From positions 1-32,047 of the forward strand of contig NZ_BOPC01000016.1 in the NCBI RefSeq assembly GCF_016863555.1: 32,047 nt of DNA. Reading direction: 5' to 3'. This DNA is from Micromonospora qiuiae. GTDB lineage: Bacteria; Actinomycetota; Actinomycetes; Mycobacteriales; Micromonosporaceae. Position numbers and translations under genes: made by a program. The notes under the pieces were generated by a model. That model was not told the DNA's origin. It saw only the letters and a list, made by a program, of their open reading frames with translations, and did not search any database. Positions 18,988 to 26,408 of the stretch are shown one piece after another (positions within the stretch are counted from its first letter, which is position 1; each line of letters opens with the position of its first letter).

Positions 18988-18999
18988 GGAGAGTGCCAG
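18973..18999 (-). promoter_or_regulatory. CIRCE operator, promoter-distal copy
   Basis: CTAGCACTC-N9-GAGTGCCAG on the plus strand is a second CIRCE, with mismatches at the outer bases only. It overlaps the -35 element. Centre-to-centre distance to the other copy is 45 bp. Confidence 0.85.
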
Positions 19000-19099
19000 C
19001 GCACCCGCCTTCGTGTCGCCACTGCTCGCCACTCCTTCACCAGGACCCGACCGGCCGAGGTGCTCGCCTTCATCCCGGCAATCTGGCGTGCCTTCGTCG

Positions 19100-19172
19100 C
19101 CACCCATCACACCACCACCTGATCCCCCCACCGCCCTCCCCTGCCACCGCCCACCCCCGCCACCCCGCCGAG
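19100..19172 (-). repeat. C-rich (minus-strand G-rich) tract, locus C
   Basis: About 70 nt on the plus strand consist mostly of C with CCACC and CCGCC steps. On the minus strand it is a G-rich tract that follows inverted repeat C, matching the orientation rule of loci A and B. The rest of the 19000-19300 gap holds no gene that I can see. Confidence 0.75.
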
Positions 19173-19190
19173 CCCAGTCGGCCGCACATT

Positions 19191-19251
19191 GATCGTTTGC
19201 ACTCCAGTGACTCGGACATCGGCGTGTCGACTCACTGAAGTGCAAAGGATC
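19191..19251. repeat. Intergenic inverted repeat, locus C
   Basis: Two 20-nt arms (19191-19210 and 19232-19251) pair at 18 of 20 positions around a 21-nt loop. The outer tips are GATC and the arm reads GATC-N-TTTGCACT-N-CAGTGA. It resembles the TGCACTT-bearing arms of loci A and B. Confidence 0.85.
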
Positions 19252-19303
19252 ACGCCGCGTCCCGGCGGCCTTGCCCTCCGCGTGGGTCATCGGGGTGGGT
19301 CGG

Positions 19304-19309
19304 GACAAT
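19304..19309 (+). promoter_or_regulatory. Candidate -10 box for a leaderless methyltransferase transcript
   Basis: GACAAT at 19304-19309 is a fair -10 match, and the GTG start begins 6 nt later at 19316. No Shine-Dalgarno is present, which agrees with a leaderless mRNA. Confidence 0.4.
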
Positions 19310-19315
19310 GGGCGC

Positions 19316-20689
19316 GTGGATCTGGAGCAGTTCGCCGCGTTGCGTACCGGCGAGGGGTCGGCCGCGCTCGACGCGGCAGCCCGGGTGGCCGGCGGCGACC
19401 CGCTGACCGCGGCGGCCGCGCTCCGCTCCGCCGGGGTGCCGGCGGGGTTGGCGGCGGCGGCGCTCACCCAGGCGGAACTGCGCCGCCGGGCGGCCGGCAA
19501 GTTCGGGCCGTCGGCGGCCGGCATGTTCTTCACCCGGCCCGGCCTGGAGCAGGCCACCCGGCAGGTCGTCGCGCGCCGCCGTGCCGAGCGGCTCCGGGCC
19601 GCCGGGGTGGCCACCCTGGCCGACCTGGGTTGCGGGCTGGGCGCCGACGCGCTGGCCGCCGCCCGTGCCGGCATCCGGGTGTACGGCGTGGAGGCCGACC
19701 CGGTCACCGCCGCGCTGGCCGAGGCGAACGCGCGGGCGGCGGGGCTGGCCGAGCTGTTCACCGTCGAGTGCGGCGACGCGACCGCGTTCGACGTGACCCG
19801 GGTCGAGGCGGTCTTCTGCGACCCCGCCCGGCGGCGGGCCGGCACCGGCCGCCGGATCTTCGACCCGAACGCGTACTCGCCGCCGTGGGATTTCGTCGCC
19901 GGACTGGCCGATCGGGTGCCGTACACGGTGGTGAAGGTGGCTCCCGGTCTCGACCATGCCCTGATCCCGCCCGGCGCCGAAGCCGAGTGGGTCAGCGTCG
20001 ACGGCGACCTGGTCGAGGCGACCCTCTGGTGCGGCCCACTCGCCGAGCACCCCCGCCGCGCCACCTTGTTGAAGGAAGGGCCCCCTGTTAACGCCTCCGG
20101 TAGTAAAGGGGCCCCTTTTTATCACTCCGCCGACCACTCCGCCGACCACTCCCCCGACCGCTCTGCCGGCTGGAAAAGCGTCCACCAGCTCACCGGATCA
20201 GGGCGGGCCGAGGCGCCGGTCGGGCCGGTACTTCGCTTCGTGTACGACCCGGATCCGGCGGTGGTCCGCGCACACCTGGTCGCCGAGTTGGCCGCCGAAC
20301 TCGACGCCACGCTGGCCGACCCGACGATCGCCTATCTCTACGGCGACGACGCGACGCCCACGCCGTACGCTCGCTGCCTCGAGGTGACCGACGTGCTGCC
20401 GTTCTCGCTCAAGCGACTGCGCGCGCTGCTACGGGAACGCCGGGTAGGCCGGGTGGAGATCCTCAAGCGCGGCTCCGCGCTGGAACCCGAACGGCTCCGA
20501 CGCGACCTGCGGCTGACCGGTGATCAACCGGCGAGCCTGGTGCTGACCCGGGTCGCCGGAGCACCGGCGGTGCTCGTCTGCCGACCCTCGGCCCCACGGG
20601 CAGCAGCCACCGAGAGCCCCTGGGCCGAGGCGCGGGCCGGGGACCAGGCGGCCGCTGAGCCACTGGCCCGAGGGGCGGACGGGGACTAG
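19316..20689 (+). CDS. SAM-dependent methyltransferase with THUMP-like domain
   Basis: This is a class I methyltransferase of 457 residues from the GTG at 19316. The SAM-binding motif I is LADLGCGLGADA (about 102-113), the acidic end of strand 2 is VYGVEADP, and a CDPARR motif follows at about 168-173. The C-terminal part (from about PVLRFVYDPDPAVV to LKRGSALEPERLRRDLR) is the THUMP-like domain seen in an actinobacterial and Bacteroidetes family of uncharacterised, probably RNA-acting, methyltransferases. Between the domains, about residues 251-281 are encoded by an inserted GGGGCCCC-cored repeat and a 12-bp tandem repeat. The frame is kept and the C-terminal domain is intact, so the protein is probably functional with a longer linker. 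No Shine-Dalgarno is seen. The substrate is unknown. Confidence 0.88.
   Translation: MDLEQFAALRTGEGSAALDAAARVAGGDPLTAAAALRSAGVPAGLAAAALTQAELRRRAAGKFGPSAAGMFFTRPGLEQATRQVVARRRAERLRAAGVATLADLGCGLGADALAAARAGIRVYGVEADPVTAALAEANARAAGLAELFTVECGDATAFDVTRVEAVFCDPARRRAGTGRRIFDPNAYSPPWDFVAGLADRVPYTVVKVAPGLDHALIPPGAEAEWVSVDGDLVEATLWCGPLAEHPRRATLLKEGPPVNASGSKGAPFYHSADHSADHSPDRSAGWKSVHQLTGSGRAEAPVGPVLRFVYDPDPAVVRAHLVAELAAELDATLADPTIAYLYGDDATPTPYARCLEVTDVLPFSLKRLRALLRERRVGRVEILKRGSALEPERLRRDLRLTGDQPASLVLTRVAGAPAVLVCRPSAPRAAATESPWAEARAGDQAAAEPLARGADGD
20066..20122. repeat. GGGGCCCC-cored dispersed repeat inserted in a coding region
   Basis: Imperfect arms around AAGGGCCCCC (about 20076-20085) and AAAGGGGCCCCTTT (about 20105-20118) flank GTTAACGCCTCCGG. 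I recognise this from memory as resembling an intergenic repeat abundant in Micromonospora. Here it lies inside the methyltransferase gene and is translated in frame (LLKEGPPVNASGSKGAPF). Confidence 0.75.
20123..20158 (+). repeat. Three tandem 12-bp units in the methyltransferase gene
   Basis: CACTCCGCCGAC occurs three times in a row (20123-20134, 20135-20146 and 20147-20158, the last with one change) and encodes HSAD-HSAD-HSPD. It directly follows the inserted repeat. The 12-bp period keeps the frame. Confidence 0.9.
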
Positions 20690-20697
20690 GTTGACGG

Positions 20698-21205
20698 CTT
20701 GACTTCCTCCCCTGCTTGAAGGTGGGGGGGTTCCCACTCTCGCGGGTGAGGGTTCCTGGTTCATCGCAGACAGCACGGAGGAAGGACCTTCGTGTCTGAC
20801 GTCCGCTCCGCAGGCGTTCATCGTCTCCACCAGCCCGGCGGCGGCGGACCATGTTCGCCACGGCAAGTTCTTCCACGGCGATGGCGTCGAACCGACGCAC
20901 GAGGTCGGTGCTGGTCTTGTGGAGGAAGTCTCGGCGGGCGTCGCGCACCCGCGAGTGGGGGCGCGCCATCTTCCGCTTGGCCTTGACTCGGTTCGCGGAG
21001 CCCTTCTTCCTGCGGGCCATCATCCGCTGGTACCGCTTCAATCGGCGTCGTGCCAGCGGCGATGCCGGGCAGCGAGAGTACGGTTCCAGACGACACGCAC
21101 CCACCCGAACGTGCGGTTCAACACCGCCGCTTGTTCGGGTGTCGGGTAGGCCCGACACCTGTACGCCGTCCTCACACGACACATCTCACCAAAGGAGACG
21201 ATCAT
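20698..21205 (-). pseudogene. tnpB: Decayed IS605-type tnpB with retained ends
   Basis: These are remains of a TnpB RNA-guided nuclease gene. Three blocks are collinear with intact TnpB but lie in different frames. The N-terminus (about 21205-21050) contains VRTAYRCRAYPTPEQAAVLN and VRVVWNRTLAARHRR. A middle block (about 21050-20845) contains RMMARRKKGSANR, RDARRDFLHKTSTDLVRRF and AIAVEELAVANMVR. The last block is the extreme tail (about 20830-20740) with NACGADVR. Missing are about 170 residues with the first RuvC Asp and the segment holding the last RuvC residues and zinc ribbon, so it cannot cut DNA. The 3' end (about 20698-20760), with stacked G/C hairpins and AAGCAGGGGAGGAAGTCAA, looks like a preserved right end and guide-RNA scaffold. 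An intact gene would be about 1.2 kb. Confidence 0.85.
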
Positions 21206-21275
21206 GGCTGACAGGAAGTGGGCCGCCATTACTCCCTGCCCGGAACGGCGAGGCATCCTGGCGGCACTACGGTGA
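21204..21275 (+). CDS. Possible 23-residue ORF coupled to ybaK
   Basis: An ATG at 21204 has AAAGGAG at 21192-21198, 5 nt upstream. It encodes 23 residues beginning MADRKWAAITPCPERR and stops at TGA 21273-21275, which overlaps the GTG of the next gene as GTGA. The start and overlap look like translational coupling. There is no similarity that I recognise. It begins exactly where the decayed tnpB begins on the other strand, so it could be a by-product of that element's left end. Confidence 0.4.
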   Translation: MADRKWAAITPCPERRGILAALR

Positions 21276-21751
21276 CGGGACGGGGTACGCCGGCGACGGT
21301 GCTGCTGGCGAAGCGGGGGGTCACCCATCGCACCCACCCGTACGACGTCCCGGCGGACGCGCCGAACTACGGCGCGCTGGTCGCCTCGGTGCTCGGGGTC
21401 GCACCGGCGCGGGTCTTCAAGACCCTGGTGGCCGAAGTGGACGGGATGCTCACCGTGGCGGTGGTGCCGGTCACCGGCGAGCTGGACCTCAAGGCCCTTG
21501 CCGCAGCGGCGGACGGCAAGCGGGCCACGCTGGCCGAACGCGCAACGGCCGAACGCGTCACCGGGTACGTACGCGGCGGCATCAGCCCGCTCGGGCAACG
21601 CAAGCGACTGCCCACCGTGCTCGATGCCTCAGCCCTCGATCACCCCACTGTGTACGTGTCGGCGGGTCGACGAGGGCTCCAGGTCGAACTGGACCCGGCG
21701 GACCTGGTCACGCTCACCGGCGCTCGCACCGCTCGCCTGGCCACCGCCTGA
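21272..21751 (+). CDS. ybaK: YbaK/EbsC-family Cys-tRNA deacylase
   Basis: YbaK-type proteins hydrolyse mischarged aminoacyl-tRNA, classically Cys-tRNA(Pro), in trans. The 159-residue protein from the GTG at 21272 has the full family pattern: TPATVLLAKRGVTHRTHPYD, then LGVAPARVFKTLVAEVDG with the conserved Lys, VPVTGELDLKALAAAADGKR, and the loop GYVRGGISPLGQRKRLPTVL. An in-frame ATG at 21218 would add 18 unsupported residues. The GTG overlaps the stop of a small upstream ORF. It stands between the tnpB remnant and the sugar transporter and is unlikely to be functionally linked to either. Confidence 0.92.
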   Translation: MTGRGTPATVLLAKRGVTHRTHPYDVPADAPNYGALVASVLGVAPARVFKTLVAEVDGMLTVAVVPVTGELDLKALAAAADGKRATLAERATAERVTGYVRGGISPLGQRKRLPTVLDASALDHPTVYVSAGRRGLQVELDPADLVTLTGARTARLATA

Positions 21752-21796
21752 TCTTCGACACGATGGCGCGGCGTCAGTGGCGTTGACGTTGCCGAA

Positions 21797-21878
21797 TTGT
21801 TACTGCCGACAACAAACTCGGGGGCGCAGCGGTCTTGTGTTGCCGCGCGGCGCGGAATACGTTGCCGGGCACAACAAA
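21797..21878 (+). promoter_or_regulatory. xylF promoter with two candidate ROK operators
   Basis: A promoter-like pair TTGTGT (21835-21840) and TACGTT (21858-21863) has a 17-nt spacer. TTGTT-N9-AACAA at 21797-21815 is an inverted repeat upstream. The sequence ACAACAAA occurs at 21809-21816 and again at 21871-21878, 62 bp apart (about six helical turns) and near the start site. TTGTT/AACAA-type half-sites fit xylose ROK repressors, so XylR binding here is a reasonable guess. Confidence 0.5.
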
Positions 21879-21921
21879 ACGCATCTTGACCAGCTCTCAC
21901 CCTCGAGAAAGGACCCTGCAC

Positions 21922-23016
21922 ATGCGCAAGGGTTTCCTCGCCATCGGTGCCGTGGGTCTGCTGACCCTCGGCAGCCTGACGGCCTGCGCCAACGAATCCG
22001 ATGGCGGCAAGGACGGCTCCGACAAGACCCCGAAGATCGGTGTGATCCTGCCGGACAGCACGTCCTCGGTCCGCTGGGAGACCGCGGACCGCAAGTTCCT
22101 CGAGGAGGCCTTCAAGGCCGCCAACGTCGACTCGGTCATCGAGAACGCGCAGGGCGACAAGAATGCCTTCCAGACCATCGCCGACCAGATGATCACCAGC
22201 GGGGTCACCGTGCTGATGATCGTCAACCTGGACTCCGGCACCGGCAAGGCCGTCCTGGACAAGGCCAAGTCGCAGGGCGTGGCCACCATCGACTACGACC
22301 GCCTCACCCTCGGCGGCTCGGCGGAGTACTACGTCAGCTTCGACAACGTGGCGGTCGGCAAGCTCCAGGGCGAGGGCTTGGTCAAGTGCCTCACCGACGC
22401 GAAGGTGGAGAAGCCGGCGATCGCGTACCTCAACGGCTCGCCGACCGACAACAACGCCACCCTGTTCAAGGAGGGCTACGACTCGGTGCTCAAGCCGAAG
22501 TTCGACGCCGGCGAGTACACCCAGGTCGCCGACGACTCCGTGCCGGCCTGGGACAACACGCAGGCCGCGACCATCTTCGAGCAGCAGCTCACCAGGGCTG
22601 GCGGCAAGATCGACGGAGTGCTCTCCGCGAACGACGGCCTCGGTAACGCCGCCATCTCGGTGTTGAAGAAGAACAAGCTCAACGGCAAGGTCCCGGTGAC
22701 CGGCCAGGACGCCGACCCGCAGGCGCTGCAGAACATCCTCGCCGGTGACCAGTGCATGACCGTCTACAAGGCCGTCAAGAAGGAGGCGGACGCCGCCGCC
22801 GAGCTGGCCATCGCGCTGGCCAAGGGCGAGCGCAAGGAGACCGGCCAGACGGTCAAGGACCCGGAGAGTGGCCGGGACGTGCCGTCCGTCCTGCTCACCC
22901 CGGTGGCGATCTACAAGGAGAACGTCAAGGACGTCATCGCCGACGGCTACGTGACCAAGGAACAGGTCTGCACCGGCAACTTCGCAAAGCTCTGCACCGA
23001 CGCGGGCATCAGCTGA
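21922..23016 (+). CDS. xylF: Xylose-type ABC transporter substrate-binding lipoprotein
   Basis: This is the sugar-binding component of an ABC importer, 364 residues. It has a signal peptide and lipobox LTAC with Cys22, so it is anchored on the outer face of the membrane. Family marks of XylF are KIGVILPDSTSSVRWETAD, VTVLMIVNLDS, AYLNGSPTDNNATLFKEGY, VPAWDNTQAATIFEQQL, and VTGQDADPQALQNILAGDQC followed by MTVYK. The ATG at 21922 has AAAGGA about 8 nt upstream. A strong hairpin follows its stop, then xylG. The sugar is inferred as D-xylose from the family; a related pentose is possible. Confidence 0.92.
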   Translation: MRKGFLAIGAVGLLTLGSLTACANESDGGKDGSDKTPKIGVILPDSTSSVRWETADRKFLEEAFKAANVDSVIENAQGDKNAFQTIADQMITSGVTVLMIVNLDSGTGKAVLDKAKSQGVATIDYDRLTLGGSAEYYVSFDNVAVGKLQGEGLVKCLTDAKVEKPAIAYLNGSPTDNNATLFKEGYDSVLKPKFDAGEYTQVADDSVPAWDNTQAATIFEQQLTRAGGKIDGVLSANDGLGNAAISVLKKNKLNGKVPVTGQDADPQALQNILAGDQCMTVYKAVKKEADAAAELAIALAKGERKETGQTVKDPESGRDVPSVLLTPVAIYKENVKDVIADGYVTKEQVCTGNFAKLCTDAGIS

Positions 23017-23033
23017 CCGCACCCGCCCAGGCG

Positions 23034-23070
23034 GCGCCGCCCGGCACGGCAACCCCGTGCCGGGCGGCGC
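23034..23070 (+). terminator. Hairpin between xylF and xylG (attenuator or stabiliser)
   Basis: A perfect 16-bp G/C stem (arm GCGCCGCCCGGCACGG) closes a 5-nt loop. It lies 18 nt after the xylF stop and 51 nt before xylG. Such hairpins after binding-protein genes usually protect the upstream message and reduce read-through, giving more binding protein than transporter. Confidence 0.85.
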
Positions 23071-23120
23071 GACGCCGCTGGGACGGGCCCCGATCTCCCT
23101 TTGGGAATAAGGAGACCCCC

Positions 23121-23942
23121 GTGTCCGCGACCCCACTGCTGGAGCTACGCGGGATCGACAAGAGCTTCGGTCCCGTCCAGGTCCTGCGTGATGTTGCCCT
23201 CTCCGCCTACCCGGGCGAGGTGACGGCGCTCGTCGGCGACAACGGCGCCGGCAAGTCGACCCTGGTCAAGTGCATCAGCGGCATCTACCCGACCGACGCC
23301 GGCGAGTTCGTCTTCGACGGCCGTCCGGTGAGCATCAACAGCCCGCGCGACGCCGCCGAGCTCGGCATCGAGGTCGTCTACCAGGATCTCGCGCTCTGCG
23401 ACAACCTCGACATCGTGCAGAACATGTTCCTCGGCCGCGAGAAGCGCAACGGCATCATGCTCGACGAGCCGACGATGGAACAGATGGCCGCGGAGACCCT
23501 GGCCGGGCTCTCGGTACGCACCGTCAAGTCGCTGCGCCAGCATGTCTCCAGCCTCTCCGGCGGCCAGCGTCAGACGGTGGCGATCGCCAAAGCGGTGCTC
23601 TGGAACAGCAAACTGGTGATCCTGGACGAACCGACCGCCGCACTCGGCGTCGCGCAGACCGCCCAGGTGCTCGAACTGGTCCGCCGGCTGGCGGACAACG
23701 GCCTGGCCGTCGTGCTCATCTCGCACAACATGAACGATGTCTTCGCCGTCTCCGACCGGATCGCCGCGCTCTACCTCGGCCAGATGGTCGCCCAGGTGCG
23801 GACCACCGACATCACCCACGCCCAGGTGGTCGAGCTGATCACCGCCGGTCGCTCCGGCGGGCTCGGCCTCGCCGCCGAAACGGGCGCCAACGGCAACGGC
23901 GCGGCATCGGCCGACCGCACCACCACGGAGGGCGCTTCATGA
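23121..23942 (+). CDS. xylG: Sugar ABC transporter ATP-binding protein, single domain
   Basis: This is the ATPase of the xylose-type importer. From the GTG at 23121 (TAAGGAG at 23108-23114) it has 273 residues. Walker A GDNGAGKST is at 39-47, the Q-loop at about Gln88, the signature LSGGQ at 145-149, Walker B LVILDE at 165-170, and the switch His is in LISHNM. Classical XylG is about 500 residues with two ABC domains. This protein has one and would have to work as a dimer, as in the FrcA-like branch. Its last 35 residues are Gly/Ala/Asn-rich. It overlaps the permease gene by ATGA, indicating coupling. Confidence 0.9.
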   Translation: MSATPLLELRGIDKSFGPVQVLRDVALSAYPGEVTALVGDNGAGKSTLVKCISGIYPTDAGEFVFDGRPVSINSPRDAAELGIEVVYQDLALCDNLDIVQNMFLGREKRNGIMLDEPTMEQMAAETLAGLSVRTVKSLRQHVSSLSGGQRQTVAIAKAVLWNSKLVILDEPTAALGVAQTAQVLELVRRLADNGLAVVLISHNMNDVFAVSDRIAALYLGQMVAQVRTTDITHAQVVELITAGRSGGLGLAAETGANGNGAASADRTTTEGAS

Positions 23943-25198
23943 GCACCACCGCCGTCAAGCAGGAGGGACCGGCTGCCGTCGTGTCGGCACCCACCATCGG
24001 CAGCCACGCCCGTGACTACTGGCGCCGGGTACGCGGCGGCGACATCGGCGCGCTGCCCGCGGTCGGCGGGCTGCTCGTCCTCTGCACGATCTTCTCGATC
24101 ATGCGGCCGTCGTTCCTCACCGCGGGCAACTTCGCCAACCTGTTCACCCAGGGCGCGGCGGTCACACTGATCGCGATGGGCCTGGTCTTCGTACTGCTGC
24201 TGGGTGAGATCGACCTGTCGGCCGGCTTCGCCAGCGGCGTCTGCGCGGCGGTGCTGGCCAACGTGGTCACCGTCTTTGGCCACCCCTGGTACGTCGCGGT
24301 GCTCGCCGCCGTGCTCACCGGCATGGTGATCGGCACCGCGCTCGGATTCCTGGTCGCCAAGGTCGGCATTCCCTCGTTCGTGGTCACTCTCGCCGGCTTC
24401 CTCGCCTTCCAGGGCGTGGTGCTGCTGCTGATGGAGGAGGGACGGAACATCTCCGTCCGCGACCCGGTGCTGGTGGCGATCGCCAACCGCAACCTGCCGC
24501 CGGCGCTGGGCTGGGCCCTGGTCGCGCTCGCGGTCGCCGGATTCGCCGTGGTGCAACTGCTGCGCTACCGCAAGCGCGCCGCACGGGGCCTGGTCAACGA
24601 CCCGCTGGCCATGGTGCTGACCCGCATCGGCGTACTGGCCCTCGTCCTCGGCGTCGCCGTCTACGTGCTCAACCTGGAGCGCAGCCGCAACGTGCTGATC
24701 AGCTCGCTGAAGGGCGTGCCGATCGTGGTGCCGGTCATCGCCGTGCTGCTCGTGCTCTGGACCTTCGTGCTCCAGCGCACCAGCTACGGCCGGCACATCT
24801 ACGCGGTCGGCGGCAACAAGGAGGCCGCCCTCCGGGCCGGCATCAACGTGGATCGGATCCGTATCTCGGTCTTTGTGATCTGCTCCACGATGGCGGCGAC
24901 CGGTGGCATCGTCGCCGCCAGCCGGGCCAACTCCGTCGACCCGAACACCGGCGGCAGCAATGTGCTCCTCTACGCCGTGGGCGCGGCGGTGATCGGCGGC
25001 ACCAGCCTCTTCGGCGGCAAGGGCCGGGTCCTCGACGCGGTCCTCGGCGGCGCCGTGGTGGCGGTGATCGACAATGGAATGGGCCTGATGGGCTACAGCT
25101 CGGGCGTCAAGTACGTGGTCACCGGTGTGGTGCTGCTCCTCGCGGCCAGCGTCGACGCGCTGTCCCGACGAAGAGCCGCCGCCACCGGCAACCGTTGA
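23939..25198 (+). CDS. xylH: Sugar ABC transporter permease
   Basis: This is the membrane channel of the importer, 419 residues, with about ten hydrophobic segments. The family (BPD_transp_2) pattern includes GLVFVLLLGEIDLSAG, VGIPSFVVTLAGFLAFQGVV, TSYGRHIYAVGGNKEAALRA with the coupling segment GINVDRIRISVFV, and GGTSLFGGKGRV. The segment with GLVNDPLAMVLTRI between membrane spans and the long form are typical of XylH-type permeases. The ATG overlaps the xylG stop. The ROK repressor follows after 28 nt. Confidence 0.93.
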   Translation: MSTTAVKQEGPAAVVSAPTIGSHARDYWRRVRGGDIGALPAVGGLLVLCTIFSIMRPSFLTAGNFANLFTQGAAVTLIAMGLVFVLLLGEIDLSAGFASGVCAAVLANVVTVFGHPWYVAVLAAVLTGMVIGTALGFLVAKVGIPSFVVTLAGFLAFQGVVLLLMEEGRNISVRDPVLVAIANRNLPPALGWALVALAVAGFAVVQLLRYRKRAARGLVNDPLAMVLTRIGVLALVLGVAVYVLNLERSRNVLISSLKGVPIVVPVIAVLLVLWTFVLQRTSYGRHIYAVGGNKEAALRAGINVDRIRISVFVICSTMAATGGIVAASRANSVDPNTGGSNVLLYAVGAAVIGGTSLFGGKGRVLDAVLGGAVVAVIDNGMGLMGYSSGVKYVVTGVVLLLAASVDALSRRRAAATGNR

Positions 25199-25226
25199 TC
25201 CGCACCACCGAAAGCAGTAAGGCCCC

Positions 25227-26408
25227 ATGCGCGCAGGACCCAGCCAGGACGAGATCCGTCGGCAGAACCTCGGCGCCCTGCTGCGATACGTGCACGTGCA
25301 CGGTGCCACCAGCCGCGCCGAGCTGACCAACACGCTGGGGCTGAACCGGAGCACCATCGGCGCGCTCACCGCCGACCTCGCCGCGGCCGGCCTGGTGACC
25401 GAAGGTGCGCCGAAGGAGACCGGCCGGGCCGGACGACCGTCGCTGGTCGTCCGGCCCGAGTCGGCCCGGGTCTTCGCGTACGCCTGCAGCATCGAGGTGG
25501 ACCGGCTGCGGGCCGCGCGGGTCGGTCTCGGCGGTGCCGTGCTCGACCGTCGGACGCTGGATCGGCCGCGCGGCCTGACCGCGGCGGAGGTCGCGCCGCT
25601 GCTGGCCGGGGCGGTCAAGGAGATGCAGCACGGGCTACCGGCGGATGCCGTCTGCGTCGGCGCGGGCGTGGCGGTCTGCGGGATGGTACGCCGCGACGAC
25701 GGGCTGGTCCGGCTCGGCCCGACCACCGGTTGGGTGGACGAACCGATCGGTACGGCACTCGGCATCGAACTCGGCGTCGACGTGCCGGTCCTGGTCGGGA
25801 ACGTGGCCGAGGTGGCGGCCTTCGCCGAGCACGCCCGGGGCGCGGCGGCCGGTTGCGACAACGTCATCTACCTCTATGGCGACGTCGGCGTAGGTGCCGG
25901 GATCATCGCCGGGGGCCGGCGGCTGACCGGGCACGGCGGCTACAGCGGCGAGGTCGGGCACATGGTCGTGGTCCCGGACGGGGCGCGCTGCGAGTGCGGC
26001 AACCGGGGCTGCTGGGAGACCGAGATCGGCGAGCACGGCCTGCTCCGGGCCGCCGGTCGATCCGACGCCCGTGGACGGGACGCGGTACTGGAGGTCTTCG
26101 ACGCCGCCGACCACGGTGACGCCCGCGCCCAGACCGCCGTACGCCAGGCCGGCGACTGGCTCGGCTTCGGCGTGGCCAACCTGGTCAACATCTTCAACCC
26201 GGAGATGGTCATCTTCGGCGGCACGATGCGTGATCTCTACCTGGCCGCCGCCGCCCAGATCCGCAGCCGGCTCAACTGCAACGGGTTGCCCGCCTGCCTG
26301 GAGCACGTGCGGCTGCGTACGCCGAAGCTCGGCGAGGACGCCCCGTTGATCGGTGCTGCCGAACTCGCCTTCGAGCGGCTGCTGGCCGACCCTCTCGACA
26401 TCGGCTGA
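25227..26408 (+). CDS. xylR: ROK-family repressor, XylR-like
   Basis: This is a sugar-responsive repressor of 393 residues, probably of the adjacent xylF-G-H genes. The N-terminal winged helix-turn-helix covers about residues 12-58 (GATSRAELTNTLGLNRSTIG). The ROK domain has the glycine-rich loop GDVGVGAGII, the GHMVV segment with His245, and the zinc motif C255-x-C257-G-x3-C262. At the catalytic place where ROK kinases have Asn-Asp, this protein reads GNVAEVA, with no Asp, so it should bind but not phosphorylate sugar. It lies 28 nt after xylH, so the repressor is probably made from the operon it controls. Confidence 0.9.
   Translation: MRAGPSQDEIRRQNLGALLRYVHVHGATSRAELTNTLGLNRSTIGALTADLAAAGLVTEGAPKETGRAGRPSLVVRPESARVFAYACSIEVDRLRAARVGLGGAVLDRRTLDRPRGLTAAEVAPLLAGAVKEMQHGLPADAVCVGAGVAVCGMVRRDDGLVRLGPTTGWVDEPIGTALGIELGVDVPVLVGNVAEVAAFAEHARGAAAGCDNVIYLYGDVGVGAGIIAGGRRLTGHGGYSGEVGHMVVVPDGARCECGNRGCWETEIGEHGLLRAAGRSDARGRDAVLEVFDAADHGDARAQTAVRQAGDWLGFGVANLVNIFNPEMVIFGGTMRDLYLAAAAQIRSRLNCNGLPACLEHVRLRTPKLGEDAPLIGAAELAFERLLADPLDIG

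Noticed and set aside
19000..19300. A small gene between groES and the methyltransferase
   Set aside because: Frames here are low complexity or pass through inverted repeat C; no start with a ribosome-binding site was found.
23771..25867. A 698-codon minus-strand frame
   Set aside because: It is antisense to xylH and the ROK gene, which have clear domains; composition is that of a mirror frame.
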